A stretch of 64,000 nucleotides of DNA from Motacilla alba alba. Taxonomy: Eukaryota > Chordata > Aves > Passeriformes > Motacillidae. The notes under the pieces are model-generated. The model saw nothing but the letters and a program-made list of their open reading frames with translations. It was not told where the DNA came from and did no database searches. A program made the translations under genes and the position numbers. This document shows positions 26,301 to 39,285 of this stretch, in pieces; within the stretch, counting starts at the first letter, position 1, and each line of letters starts with the position of its first letter. Location: contig NC_052021.1 of assembly GCF_015832195.1 (NCBI RefSeq), positions 27,864,786 to 27,928,785 of the forward strand, read 5' to 3'.

Positions 26301-29300
26301 CTGAGTTCTCAGAGCCAAAATGAGTCAGAGCCAATTGCATCCACGCAAGTTTTGCAGGATCATGGGTTGTGCAGGAGAACAGGGTGTTTTCCATGAGTTT
26401 CCTCAGAGTGTCCTCATTTTAATTCATTGCCCACAGGCTGCTCAACAGAGAGAGGAAGGCAGCAGTCCAAGGAAAACATCTCTGAGTGACCTTCAGTGCC
26501 ACCAGTTGATCCCTCTGCTCCAGGGGCCAACTCACTCCAGCCCAGGGCCAGAGCACTGCCAGTTCACATGAGCAACGAGTTTGGGTTCAGTCATGGCACT
26601 TAAACCAAAAATGCAAGAGATGCAAGCACTAACTCTACATCTTTTAGGAAATACAGACCTCCATGGGAGAGTTCCTTACTTCTTCCATGAGATTTGCAAG
26701 CCTATGAAGTGTCCCACTGAGCCACATCTGTAGCCCATCTAGTCAACCAGGCTGTGATTTCTATTTGACTGCCCCTGAGTATCTGCCTCTAAATCAGTTT
26801 CTTGTTTCAGAAAAGCACCTTTGGATGTAGTCCCAGATAACTGCAAGTGGCAAGAGTGCAGCAGGGCAACAGAGGAATCTTGCAGTCATGAATGGTTTTG
26901 CCCAGGTAGTTTTCCAACTTGTACACACAGAGTTACAGGAAAAAACTGATTCCCTATAGCTATTCTGAAATCAAAGCATCACACTGGTTTCTGAGACTGA
27001 ATCTAGATGGTATTCCTCATCCTATCATTCCTTACAGGACTAGGAACTAGGGAAAACAGACCATTTCTTTGTGAAGAATCCTTTCTGTTTGAAAGAGCCT
27101 GCACAAATCTTCATTTCTCCTCATCATTTGTAGGGCTCTATGACACACACAGGAGGGAAACATTTTAAGTACATCCTCCCAGCTTGAGTTCAAAGGAAAG
27201 TGAGCTGGACAAGATGTGCCAAAGGGTTTAACATTTACACCATTCCTATAGAGCATTGTTTTGTCCTTCACACTGTGTGAGGAGACACCCACATGTGTTT
27301 TCCACTTTCATTGTGAAAGCAGGAAATGTTTAATTAAAATCAAGCGTAACCCACTTTGTTTTTTCTTCATGCTGAAGTAACATCAGCTGCTAGGAGGGAG
27401 GATCTGTGAGTCCTGGAACACAAAGGGCCTCACCCAGCAGAGGGAGGGAGCTGGAGAGATCTGAATAGAAGTGCTGGGATGATGTGTGCGTCCCTGGGGC
27501 ATGGGAACAAGTTAGGTCATGTACCTGAAGGGGCAGGACATGTGGTGGGCTGAGGAAATTCAACCCAGATAGTCGTACTGGGCCAAACTCTGTTGCATTT
27601 ATACAAAATTACAGAAAATAGGGATGGCAGGGAAATCACCATAAGATACAATCCACCTGCCTTACTCTGTTCTGTCCCCCTGGTGAGCTGGGAGTCAGGA
27701 GAGCTGAGGGGAGGACAGCTGCAGGTACTGCACCCCAGCATCCTCCCAAACCCAGCAGCTGTGGGTGGAGGTACCAAATCAGTTAAAGAAACTCAGAGCC
27801 ATGACTGATTCGTATCCTCACTGGATCAGGTCAAAGGAAGGACACTCCATCTGTCTTAATCTTAAATACAGATTTTATCGTGTGTCCCCTTTCACTTGCC
27901 AGGGTCTGAAAGACTTTTCAGTCCCCTTTTGGTGGCCATAAAGTAACACATATCTTTGTGTTCTGTTTAGTAATGCAGGAAACAGTCCTGTGGCCATGAG
28001 AGTTTGGGAGGAAGGTTAAGTCTGCATATTCTTTTCCCAGGGATAACTCCACTTCCAATTATACATCATTATGTGTCAAGCACAACTTCATTTTGCCACA
28101 GAAGGTGGTCTCAAGTGCTTTTTGCTATGGCACTTCAAGTGCCAGGAGAGGCACTAGTTCTCTCAGGAAAAAAGTATAATTGTGTAACAGGAACTTTCCA
28201 TACAATGATTACAAGTAAAGTCCTTGGAGACATCCAACAGCCCACTTTGGAGAATTCTGTAGCATCAAAGTAGGCTCTAAATATATTCTAAAGAATATAA
28301 TTATTTCCAGTAACATTTTCACCAGCTCAGATGCTATTGAAATGGAAGTATTCTTCAAATAATTCAGTGTTTTGGTCAAATCGTTCTGTGCAATTTTCTT
28401 GTACATGATGAGTGATCCAAGTCAAGCTAGAAGCAAATTAACGTTTGCAATTTTAATAAATTTCCCAGCCAGGTGTTAACTTTCTCATTTGCAAGGAAAT
28501 TTTGAGGCAGCTTGTCAAAGCTGTGAAGTGCTATTTAAAACCCTTTGGGATTGTCCTATTTATCAACATAATCACTGGCATTTTTCTATAATTTAGATGG
28601 GGTCTTTAGTGCTTAGAAGAACACCAGCCAGATTATAGTGCTAGCCAGGATCCCATTATCAGAAGACAACCCCTGCCCATGGAAGCATAATCCCTGTCTC
28701 AAACACCATATAAAAGTAGGCTAAAATTGCTTCCTCAGTTACCAGTGGAGAATCTGAGGATAAGAAATAAAAAGTTACTCAGAAAGTAGGATTCCTTTCT
28801 TCCATGAAGTTGTAATATCTTGCAGCAAAGGGAAGGCTGAGAGACAATGGATTTACCCAAACATATTGTTGAGTTTATGAATTCAAAGTGGGAAGAGGAT
28901 GGGAGGAATTATCCTGTGTATCAGTGCTACAGCAGAAGTGGTTTGTCTCCAGCTTTAATCTCATTTCTTGTTTTCCCTTCATTCCCCCTTTGGTCCATCC
29001 TGACATCACCCATGCTTTAACAGTTTGGCCCCTTCCTCTTGTTTTCCCAAGGGAGGTAAGCAGAAGTTCAAACCAGCTCAGGGCAGAACAAGAGCATAAA
29101 GCAGTGGGGCTCACAGAGCTGAAGTACAGCAATGCTGTTTCCTCAGCTTTACAGCTATAAAATGACAAGCAGCAGCACACAAACGTGTTGTCATGACAAT
29201 GAGTGGGATAAAAAATGGGGGTTTCTTTGCATGGCTGATGCAGTGAGGGAAAGGTAACCAGGACAGCAATAAACACTTGAGAGAGTTCTCTGTGTTGAGG

Positions 29301-32300
29301 AGCAAGGCAGCGCAGAGTTGGAAACATAATTAGAGACGAATAATTTGTTATTGATGAGATGATCCAAACTTTCCTATCTGCATTGTGGGACAGTAGTACA
29401 GGGTAAGCTACTCCAGCCTGACCTGCAAACTGACTCTTCTGCATGGCTGCAACACCACACTCGACCCATCCAGCCAAGAAAGGTGCAAGGAGAACCTGTG
29501 GGTCAAACATGTAGTACAGTCTAATGCCTTGAGAATGTAAAAGAGGTGAGAAACTGAGAGATGTAGACGAGAACACGTTAAAAATGGTAATTATTGCACA
29601 TGCTAAGTGTGAGCCACAGCACAGTGCTCTTCATCCACCCAGGCTGGGTGAGTTGAGGGGACAGTGGACAAATCCAACAGTCACAGCTTGAAGACCCTGT
29701 GTGCTCATCACTGCAAGGCTGTCTCTGAAAAAAATCTGAGCTTATTCATCTTTTTAAACCTTTTCCCCCCATTTAAGCCTTTTTCCCTGTTCAGATCAGT
29801 GACATAGGAATGCCATGCCATGACCTGACAACAGGCTGCCTCAAAATGCAGTTCTCTTGCTAAAGGATCCTTTTTTCCTTCTCTCTTGTGTTCATGAATT
29901 ATTTACCTTTGATCCTAAGGAAACAGATAATGGTTCATTTCAGACAAAAGACAAACTGATAGTAATAGATCTCTGAGTTCATAGGAGGGTTTTCTTTGTT
30001 TTCAAGTCAAAACCCAGTGGCTCAGATCCAGCCAGCTGCCTGAATTTCTGGATGTGGCTCTTGAGCAAGCTTTTAAAACTCCATCCAGCATTTTTTAATT
30101 GGTGAAGAGCCATATTTTTGAGCTTCCAAGGAAGATATACCAACAATAAGGAATAATGGAGTCCAGCCTGACATATTTAGTGAACTGTGTGGATCAGCCA
30201 ATCCATGGGTCTTCAGCTGACACAAAATAAAATCTCTAGTCTTTTCTAGTCTCAGTGTCATCTCTCTCTTGAAGGAGACAGTCCTTGCTGTGTTGAATTC
30301 CAAACACAGAAACAGTCCATACCTTTCTGCTTGAGCACAACATTTACATTCTGCTTTGTGATCTGTTCAGGATCTCTGCTCTTCTCTAAGACTGCTCCAC
30401 AGCCGACTAGATCACACTAGCAGGAAGTTTTTATTGATATTCCTCCTTCTTTTCAGCTGCTTTGTTCAAGTGTCTTGTCCAAAGCCGCTCTTCAGGACAT
30501 GTCCCAGTATGTGCTAAGCACACTCCCTTGCACAGAAGTTCTTCTCCATCTGTGTTCACAGCAATCCTTTCCAGCAGCACACCACATTTGTCATCTGTCT
30601 CACAGTGCCTATTTTCTTTCCCCTCACAGCTCACCTTAGCCCATTTCCTTCCTGCAATCATCTTCCTGTGAAATTAAGAGCACATGCAGCCAATTAAAAT
30701 TTCAAAACCGGGTCCTCCCTTGAAGGCACGCCTGCTTTCAAGCCCAGCAGGGCAATCCATAGCTCACCAGCTGGGATCTTGGGAATGGCTCCTGCTGGGC
30801 ATCAACTCCCTGTGTGGTGGGCAGCACCCACGGACAGACCATCTCCATTTCACTCACCAAACCAACAAATGTGGGAAGTGCCTAGCTAAGAAACTACTGC
30901 TTTATTTGCACCTAGGGAAGAAAAACAGCATATAATTTTGGAGCTACTCTGTGCCATAAGCAGCTCATGGTGCTGGGACTAAAAATATCCAAGTTATTGG
31001 CTTCCCACTCATACTGGAGGGACAAATCTTGCACAGAAAAAGCTCTATTTCTTCCTATTCTGTCACACATATGAGGAAAATGCTGGGGAAGTTTTTGCTC
31101 CTCTTTCCTAAGTATCTGCCTGTTTAGTATATATGTTGTTTTTAAAGGTATCAAAGTTCACCACTTCCAGACAACATGCCACTGTTCTTACACAAAATGT
31201 TACTGGTTAGAGAAGAAGCCACATAAGGGTTAAATGTCCAAGACTGGGAGCACATAACCAAGTGGGGATTGTAACTAAGGGGCAACCAGGCTCCCTTCCT
31301 GCTCAGTCACACTGCTGTCCGCGCTGCAATGATTTCATTCACCAAAACACGGCCATGGACAAAGAACGGACTCTGCAAAAACAGCCCCTTATCTGCTCCT
31401 GCCTGCCTCTTGTCCAAGTCATGTGTGATTAGTTCAGTGACACAAACACCCCTCTGGAGCCAAGGCAGCTGCAGGAGCAAGCTGTGCTCTGATACAGCTC
31501 ATGCCTCTACAGCAGTGTGAGAGCAGTAGCTACTGTCTAGCTGAGCCCAGGAGCTTCGCTGTTTATAGAGCTGGAAGAAAAACAGTGTTTGATTCTAAGG
31601 GATCAAGCAGATCTGGCTGAGCTGGCAATCAAAATTAAAAAGTCAGTCCTGATTTGTAACAATAACGGCAGTGAGTATGAAGTAAAGATTGGCTGTAGAG
31701 AGCAAGCACAGGACTGAGAAACGTGATTCCCAGGTGGTGTTTAAACTTCTCTTTAGTTTTAATTTGTTATAGGAAGCAAAAGGCTTCAAAGTACTTGGGG
31801 TTGGGGGATGAGGAGTAGGTGGCAATAGAGCAATTGAGTCTCTAAGTGCCGTAATTCCAACCACGTATCGTTTAAGCAATTACTCCTCTGAAAATTAAAA
31901 CTGTGGGGAGCTTCATTTCAAATATACTTCTGCTGTGTGGGTTCTTGGATATCTGCTGTGAAAGCAGCACTGCAGCTGCCTTTCTGTGAGTGAGACACTG
32001 GTAGGCTTTCTTCACCCCACCCAAACAGCATTTTCAGTAACATTGATAGGAAATTGTTCTACTGGAGAGCTTTTGTCCTCTGTCAGCCCTGGCTGAAATT
32101 AGACAATGGGAGGAAAGACTTGAGAAGGCAAGGTTAGGATCATCATCATCCTCATCCTCGTCCTCATACCTTGCAGTCATTCCATCAGCATTCATTCCTG
32201 CCATGAATGGACCATGGAAGCATGGCTATAACGTATGCCATGTAACAGACTTCTGTCATGCTGCAGAAGCTTTTCCAATGCAAGTGTTTTGCTTCCAGTC

Positions 32301-33489
32301 TGAAATATCAATTCCATGCTTTTTTCAGTTTCAGCTTCACAAAGTTCATTGAAGACCTTCACCTTTTATTTTCTTGCAGACTTACAACATGAAAAGCGAA
32401 GCAAGCACAACCTAAAAGCTCAAGAGGAAAAAAAATCAACCAGGAAACAAACAAGCAAAAAACAACCAGAATTTAGAGCATTTAAGAAGGACCTCAGTTT
32501 TTCTAAATGTGAAACCTCAAGAGGTTTAGGCCTGTATGATTTTTCTGGGGAGGGCATCTTTGCCACAAGACAGCGTTTGGTGTTAAATAACCAAGAGGAT
32601 GACTCAATACTTCCTTAGTTCACAGTAATGAGGTTATAGATAAACTTTTGTAAGTGCTACATCTTCTGACCTGGTAGGACAGTCAGGTTATTATGGTGTT
32701 GCTATGGCATCTTTTTCTAGTTTTTTTAACACTACTTCATGGTGTTTCTAAAGAATCTTTGAAAACTGAGACAAAAACCTCTTTTCCCCCATCTGCTTTT
32801 TAGGACTCACACTGTAATATGACCCAGTAGGCAAAATGTTACTCATTATCAATTATTCTAGAAGGAAAATGGTTTAGCTGATAAAGCCTTTAGAATCATG
32901 TTTATATTTTCAAAGGGCAAATAATTAAACAGTTTGGCTCAGTAAGCAAATGCTTAACTTTTCTGAAGAACAGAAAATACGTGTAATGTTAAGGTTGTTC
33001 AAGCTTTAGTGAAGCAAAGATTCACTGCATCAAAGAAGTTGAAAGGCAATGGTGAAAGCAGAAAACTGGAGACCATGACACAGGACCCACAGGGTCTGAG
33101 GATGAGCCATAGGCTAAAGGCCAGTCACTGAGGCCCAGATTCATCCCATTTAACTTCAGACACTTAAATGAATTGGCTAATGTAACTAGCTGGGCTCCCT
33201 CAACAGACAATGTAGAGAAAAAAGCTTCTTCAAAGAGAACTGAAGCACAGCCAGAACTCACATTTCTCTTTACTACATGTAAGAGAAGTTTAAACCCTAA
33301 AATTCAGTGATGCTTCTAACCTGAGACCTTGCTTAATTGCATAAAGTTACTCCCCAGCCATCCCAGACTCGAGCCCAGCTGTCTCCACTGCGGCCTAAAT
33401 GGCTCTTGCTGTAATGTATGTCCATTCCTTTTTCTCCTGTGTCCAGCAGAGAACAGTTTATTCCTCTCTTCTTTGCAGGAACATTTTAC
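17396..33489. other. Long intergenic stretch, nothing recognised as a gene
   Basis: Sixteen kilobases without a recognisable exon. Open frames of about 230 codons (28875..29576, minus) and 150 codons (18234..18695, plus) exist, but both depend on a GTG rather than an ATG start and neither resembles a known protein. A good acceptor (TTTTATTTTCTTGCAG, ending 32379) precedes a Lys-rich open frame that runs to 32618. It is unsupported otherwise. Confidence 0.7.
32138..32168. repeat. Short ATC/CTC trinucleotide repeat
   Basis: About ten trinucleotide steps alternate between ATC and CTC types (ATCATCATCATCCTCATCCT and so on). The repeat is small and imperfect, and no coding context is evident. Confidence 0.7.
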
Positions 33490-33625
33490 ACTGTCATTGT
33501 GTCCCCTTAGTGATGTCTCTGGAGTAAACAAACCCAGTTCTTTCAGTCTTTCCACTCCAGCTACAGTGTCAAGGCCTCTGGTTGTTCTCACTGCTTGCTT
33601 TTGGGATCATGCCACTAGGCTCACA
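33490..33625 (-). mobile_element. Old, diverged CR1-like fragment
   Basis: The stretch TGTGTCCCCTTAGTGATGTC, TCTGGAGTAAACAAACCCAG, TTCTTTCAGTCTTTCCACTC and a later GTTCTCACTGCTTGCTTTTG resembles the reverse complement of an internal part of the CR1 3' region as found in ancient CR1-like copies. Divergence is high and the limits are approximate. A repeat-library comparison would decide. Confidence 0.45.
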
Positions 33626-34502
33626 TATTTCTAAAAGTTGGCACCTAAACGTGGACACAGGCATTGCCAGTAGGCCAATGCCAGGTGTTTATTTGCTACT
33701 CTATTTTCAATAGAGCAGAGGGATTACTTTATGTCTTGCATGTTTCTCCCGCTCCTGGTGATTGTGCAAGCGCAGCCACCGCTCCCCAGAGGCCTTGCAG
33801 CACGTCAGGATTATCAGACCTTGTCACAGAGAAACAAGGGCCCTGCCCCCTTAGTCCTGCTCCCACAAGAATATCTTTTCATGGGATGGTAACTGGTGCC
33901 AAGAGTAATAAGAGCAGGAAATGGGCATAAAGAGGAAAGGATGAGTTAATTGCAATGAGAGGCACCAATCCCATAGGCCAAACACCAGTGGAGGTGCTGA
34001 GCTTGCCTGTTACAATCCAGCCTTGCAATGTTCCTTCTGGGAAACTTCATTTCTCCTGGCTGTCCCTTTGAATCCCCTCCTAACTTTCACCTAATGAATG
34101 TGATTAAGTCTGCAGGAGGGCATTCCTGTACCACAGGCCAGATTCAGTCATTCTTCCACCTCACTCTGAAGGACAACTGCAAGTAGCAGCTAAGTAAAAA
34201 GTTGACAGCAATGCCAGCTGCCCAACCCAGTCTCCAGAAACATGTGACTCCAGAAAAAGTTGGATGAGAGGTGCCTAGGGCTGGGGAACAGTGAGATGCC
34301 CTAATGCTCAGGTCAGAAGCCCTCCTGCGTTCCTCCCAGAAGTGCCTCTCATGGGTTGGAGACTCATCCTTTGGGGAACAAAAGCAATGCCACATGATGT
34401 AGTTTGCAATGATCCATGGGTCCTGTGGACAATGCCTGAGGAACAGCAAATACACAAAGACATCAGGAAGGCAAAGAGTTCAGAGAGAGCCTGTGGCCTG
34501 AA

Positions 34503-34543
34503 ATTGTTTGCATAAACAATCTCCCTGAATCATTATGCATAAT
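34503..34543. promoter_or_regulatory. Cluster of two palindromes resembling forkhead and POU/homeodomain sites
   Basis: ATTGTTTGCATAAACAAT (34503..34520) is an inverted repeat with 7-base arms; each arm resembles a forkhead core, and the centre contains TTTGCAT, an octamer half. Eleven bases on, ATTATGCATAAT (34532..34543) is a perfect 12-base palindrome followed by TAATG. The cluster could be an enhancer element, 7 kb upstream of ADRB1, but this rests on motif resemblance only. Confidence 0.3.
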
Positions 34544-36586
34544 TAATGTGTGAAAAGTCCCAAACTCATTCCTGGACAGTATGCAGAATAGAGGGATAAA
34601 TAAATCATAAGGAACAAGGTGTTTGCTGAGTGACAACAGCTAAGCTAACTACAATCTTAGCAGTTTCAGATTGCAAGGCTGCAGTGAGCAGCCTGTGGTT
34701 ACTGTCAAGAACAGCTTGAACACAGGGGTGCCTCAATAGCAGCTTTTCTATTTAAAATAGTCATAATATTCTGTCTATAGGAGACCTTTCAGATGAGGAC
34801 TGCAAAGTGGTTCACAGCTATTCAGATACACAAAAGCCCAGTGAGAGAAAAGAAAGTATTTATTAGATACAATTATGGCTTTGTTACTAATGCATTACAA
34901 ATTTGTTGGCAGATGCAAGATTTTGCTGCTCAGATATGAGGGAGTTATATGCATTAAGTCTAACAGCTAATAGAGAAAACCTTAAAAAAAAAAAAGTTAA
35001 TCCCCTTTTTTTGTCCAAAAACATTGTATATAAAAAACAGGCATATCAAGATTTTCTTGCAAGTGTCCTTTATGTTACTTGGTCATGAATGAATTTAGCT
35101 TGAAGCCATAGTAAGGTATTTGTGTATTACTAAATGTCTGTTTGATTGAAGAGGATTGGGGGAAAGGGAGGTCTGGTTAAACTGACTTCAAAATTAGGTT
35201 CTTACAATAAAAACTGAGATAAGACTCAATATTAATTTTTCTTCATCAGTCATTGAACAAAACTAGAGAGGAATCTGACAGGAGGGCTCACTGGTTAGAG
35301 GGTCACTACAGCTTGCCTTTTTTTTTTTTCCCTAGTTAAAACTACATTTTAAGACCATAATTATTTTACTGAAAGATGTAGATATATAGCTTTAAATTCT
35401 GATCAGATTTCCAAAAGTACAGAACACATGTTTATCCACTTTACCTCCAGGAAACCGGGGAATGCTGAGCACTTCACCTTACCATACCAGGTGTCTGTTG
35501 CCAAATGCAGACTGAATAGATACTTCCCAATAGGTGGTACCTAAAAGGGGATTTGCCATCAGAAAGGTTGCTCGCAGAGCTGGGGTATCATAATTTAATT
35601 GCTAATAACAAATTGATAAGCAAACAGGTGAAAAGTGAGGCAATTTATCTTCTTACAATGATTTTATGATAGACTGAATAAATAAAAAAGGTGCATGCCC
35701 TGGTCCACAACTATTGAAAAGCAGGAGATGCAGAGGTAACAAAAAGCTTAATCCAAAGAATGCAGTTCCACCAAGAAGTGGTCAGCAGAGGCTATTAGCA
35801 GCAGAGGTGTTACTGTAAGCATTGCTTTAAACACTGGGAATGTGCTTAGAAGGAGGTACCACAGCATTCCAGCACTTTTCCTTCCCCACTTGCCAGAGGC
35901 TCAGCTGGTCTGCAAGTCAGCCAGGGCAGTGCTTTAACTGGTAAGGGGTGAACTCACCTACATGCAAGGTAGGTGCAAGTCAACCACTTATTCTATGATT
36001 GAAGCCCAGCATTTTCACTCTGTGACAGGCATTGACTACATCTGAGGTTGATGTTAAGGAGGTTTAAACATTTTCAGCAGTTTCTAGAAGCGGGTATGAA
36101 AGACATTTATCAGAGAGGTATAAAGCAACAGGTTAGGGGAAAAAAAAGAACAACGCAGAATTAAAGTTGTTGCAGTATATTTTTCCAAGATTATTTTTAA
36201 TATTTGTGTTTTCATATGCTACTTGATAGCAGCCTTGCATGGCTCAGCAAGATCCCCATCTAACACTGATGCATCCTACTATTTCTTCCTCTTTTAGCTA
36301 ATCCTGTATTTATTTGCACCAAATAAAAGCTGTCACTGAAAAAGCCTGTCACTGAATATTTTAAAGTGCCAAAAAGATAGCTTTGAAAATTAAAATTTGC
36401 AATTCAGAATCTCCCAAACCTTCTAAAGGCACTCTTAATGCCACAGAAAAAGGAACTATTTAACTTTTTCACATGTAGTGACACAATCTCAGCTCTTCAG
36501 AGATCTTTCCCATGGCACTGCCCTAAGTTAGCATGAACCACTGACTTTTCTTGCTTAAAAAGAATCCAGAATGTATTTTCTCGCAG

Positions 36587-36989
36587 TGGGAGCCCTCACC
36601 CATGTCCCTACAGAATCCAAGGCCTCAGTGCTACATCTGGAGACACTCAGCCAACAGCACTGGGCTGACCAGACCTCTAAATCAGCCTCAACCATCACCC
36701 ACCATCACAGCCAGCTGGAGCTGACCCTCAGCCATGCTGCTCGAGTCAGTCTTTTGCCATTCAGAACAGAGACACAGATTTCTCACACATCCAAAACCAT
36801 TGAATTAGTCTTTTTGAACATTCCAGGCACTTGTTTATGTGCTCTAGTTATCCATGATGCGAAGAGGAAAGAAATGGCCTCAGAATTCCACATTTCAGCA
36901 CCCAGCATGGACGCCGAATTGCTGCTGCTGCGCTTTTTCATCAAGCCCACACATCAAGATGTGGTTTTAAAGCACCAGGTTTTTTCCAG
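36587..36989 (+). other. Candidate 403-bp open exon
   Basis: An acceptor-like TATTTTCTCGCAG and a donor CAG|GTAAAA bracket a stretch that is open in one + frame throughout; the stop TAA begins only inside the donor. The translation is Ser/Thr/His-rich with no domain I recognise. Open frames of this length are expected a few times by chance in 64 kb, so support is weak. Confidence 0.15.
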
Positions 36990-37377
36990 GTAAAATGTGA
37001 CATGGAGTTTCCCAAAGCATGCTACTGTCATCCTATGGATGGGTAAGCATCAGGATGGAGAAATAAGGCAACTTCTTGCAGCCAGTATGCATTGAAGCAG
37101 GAATAGACTAACATGAAACCTCAGAGGACTCAGTCATCACTCCTCTGCTGTCATCTCTGACCACAATCTCTCTGTATAAACAAAGGCTCTGGCCACTGCA
37201 GGGTTTTCTGGCCTGCTGTAAAATGTTCTGCCACCCCTCTCACAGGAATTGCTGATGCTTAAAAAAGAGGCAGCCTTTTCTCACAGTGTCAGTGTCTCTG
37301 TAGAGGAGTCAGGATGTCAAGAAAGTACAGGGAAATGTAGATAGGAATACTCAGAAACTTCAACAATTACAGTCAGC

Positions 37378-37437
37378 TGTAATCTGGACTAATGAGCACA
37401 TAATTATTGCTCCAGATTAATATTAGTCCAGATTGCA
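37378..37437. repeat. Inverted repeat with perfect 13-bp arms
   Basis: AATCTGGACTAAT (37381..37393) and its exact reverse complement (37422..37434) are separated by 28 bases. With flanking wobble and paired positions the stem reaches about 16-17 base pairs and the hairpin spans 60 bases. The loop contains a second TCCAGATT that can pair with the left arm, allowing a rival fold. No known small RNA is recognised. Confidence 0.75.
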
Positions 37438-39261
37438 AGTAAAGTCCATGCTGGGAGAATTGAATAGTCTTGGTCAAACTCTGCCTTCTTCTGAATTTTG
37501 ACTTTTTAGCAACAATGAAACACAGATTTCAGGAGACAGGAAACATGACTTGGCTGTTCTTCAGCACTATTTCTCTCAGTGTGTGAGAGAGAGACAGAAA
37601 GATATATTGCATCTCTTTTATCACCTGAAGGGAATTAATGAATCAGCCTGATTGTAAGACAGTCTCCTGATGACAAAAAATACTCTGAACAACAGCTGGG
37701 TTGCTGTGACAGGGTCTTCCAGAGCATCAGGATTTATTTATGTGTGTTCAGATTGGTTTGGAGCTTTTCAAAACGTTGATATGCTCAGTCTTGTACACGC
37801 TAACCATCACATCAGCCACAGCCCTTGAGTGAACAGGAATTAATGAGCATTCACTGCTTGGGACCCCCAAAGTCAAACTCAGGGTGTGCTTGCTAGGGTT
37901 GCTCACACTTGTACACAGCATCCCCATGGAATTATAGTGTCACACACACAGCATAGGGCTGGAACTTCTGTTCTTTCATACTTTTGCTTTATATTTTTCT
38001 GATATTGTTTAACTAAAATCAACTACAGACAGTATTTGGAGCACTGTCACACGTGCTCAGGAGATAATGTCAATGGAATTGTGTGTTGTCACAGGATAAC
38101 AGCCTCCTGCTGCTGCTGAAATGCCAAATTGAAGCCGAGGCATTTATGGAAAATAAACGTCAAGTTAAAGCCGAGTTGTTTATTTTAAAAGCAAGAGACA
38201 TGGATCTTGTGGCAATGTTCCATCATGTCTCTATTTCTCTAATAACAAATGTCCAGTGTGAATAGAGCCAAGTGATGATTTCTTCCTGGGCCAGCAGGGA
38301 GAGGGTGAAGCCTGATTACCTCACACGAGGATTCTCAGAGTTGTTTCTCACCTACTTTGCTGCAGGTTTTAGTCAACTGTCCAGGTAGCAAACACAAAAT
38401 GATTTACCAGATGCATGCTAAGTTTGCAAAGAGATTAAGGAAGACAGCAGGAAGAAAAATGGACAGCAAACATATTTTTAATTTGCTTTTAGGTGGTTCT
38501 TTTTCTCCAGAGAAGGAATGACAACATGAAGCTCACTGAAATCAATGGGAGGATTTCCAGGCTTTTCAGTGGACTTTGATAAATGCCTTAAGAGAACAAA
38601 TGCTCATGTTTTTAGAGGGCATTGCATTAATAATAGTGATCCATGAAGGCACAGCTGGACCAAGACTGGGCAAGGAAGACAAGATCCTTGTCTAAGGGGC
38701 ATCATGAGGCACAAAGAGCTCAGAGCAGCCCTGGAGATTCAGGGATGGCTTACAGCAGCAAGTCAGAGTGGCAACAGCAAATCCACTGCCCCTAGCTACA
38801 CCTATGAGGAAGGAAGGGGTTAGTCCCAGTGTCCAGCACCATTCCCAATCTCCTGCCCCACTGCTGGTGCTCCTGGTAGGGATAGAACCCATTCAGCAGG
38901 ACTCTCATCGCAGGACCCTCATCTTGCAATCTGTTTTACATGGAGGGAGGAGCACGAAGATAAGCTGGAAGGTGTGCAAAGCATCTCAAAGGACTGGGTT
39001 TAAATAAAACCCACGTAGCTCCCTTCAGTTCCTGAAATGATGAGGTTTCACAGCTCATGCCAACAGGCTTCCTCAACTGCAATACATTTTGATTCTCATC
39101 AGATCTACCTGTTGCTCATTAAAAGCCATGATTTGGAGATCAAGTAGAAACAAACCATTTCAGCGCTGTAAGCTCTTCTCTTGACCTAACAGAACATCCT
39201 TAAATAATATGCAAATGAATGGAAGTATTTAAATCACATCGAAGAGCTGTCTGAAATGCAC

Positions 39262-39285
39262 AAAAAAAAAAAAAAAAAAAAAAAA
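39262..39285 (+). repeat. Poly(A) tract, 24 A
   Basis: An uninterrupted run of 24 A is followed by G and further A-rich sequence. The upstream 100 bases match no gene or repeat that I recognise, so a retroposon origin is only a possibility. Confidence 0.8.

Noticed and set aside
28875..29576. 233-codon minus-strand open frame
   Set aside because: It starts with GTG, has no recognisable domain, and has no supporting splice, promoter or poly(A) context.
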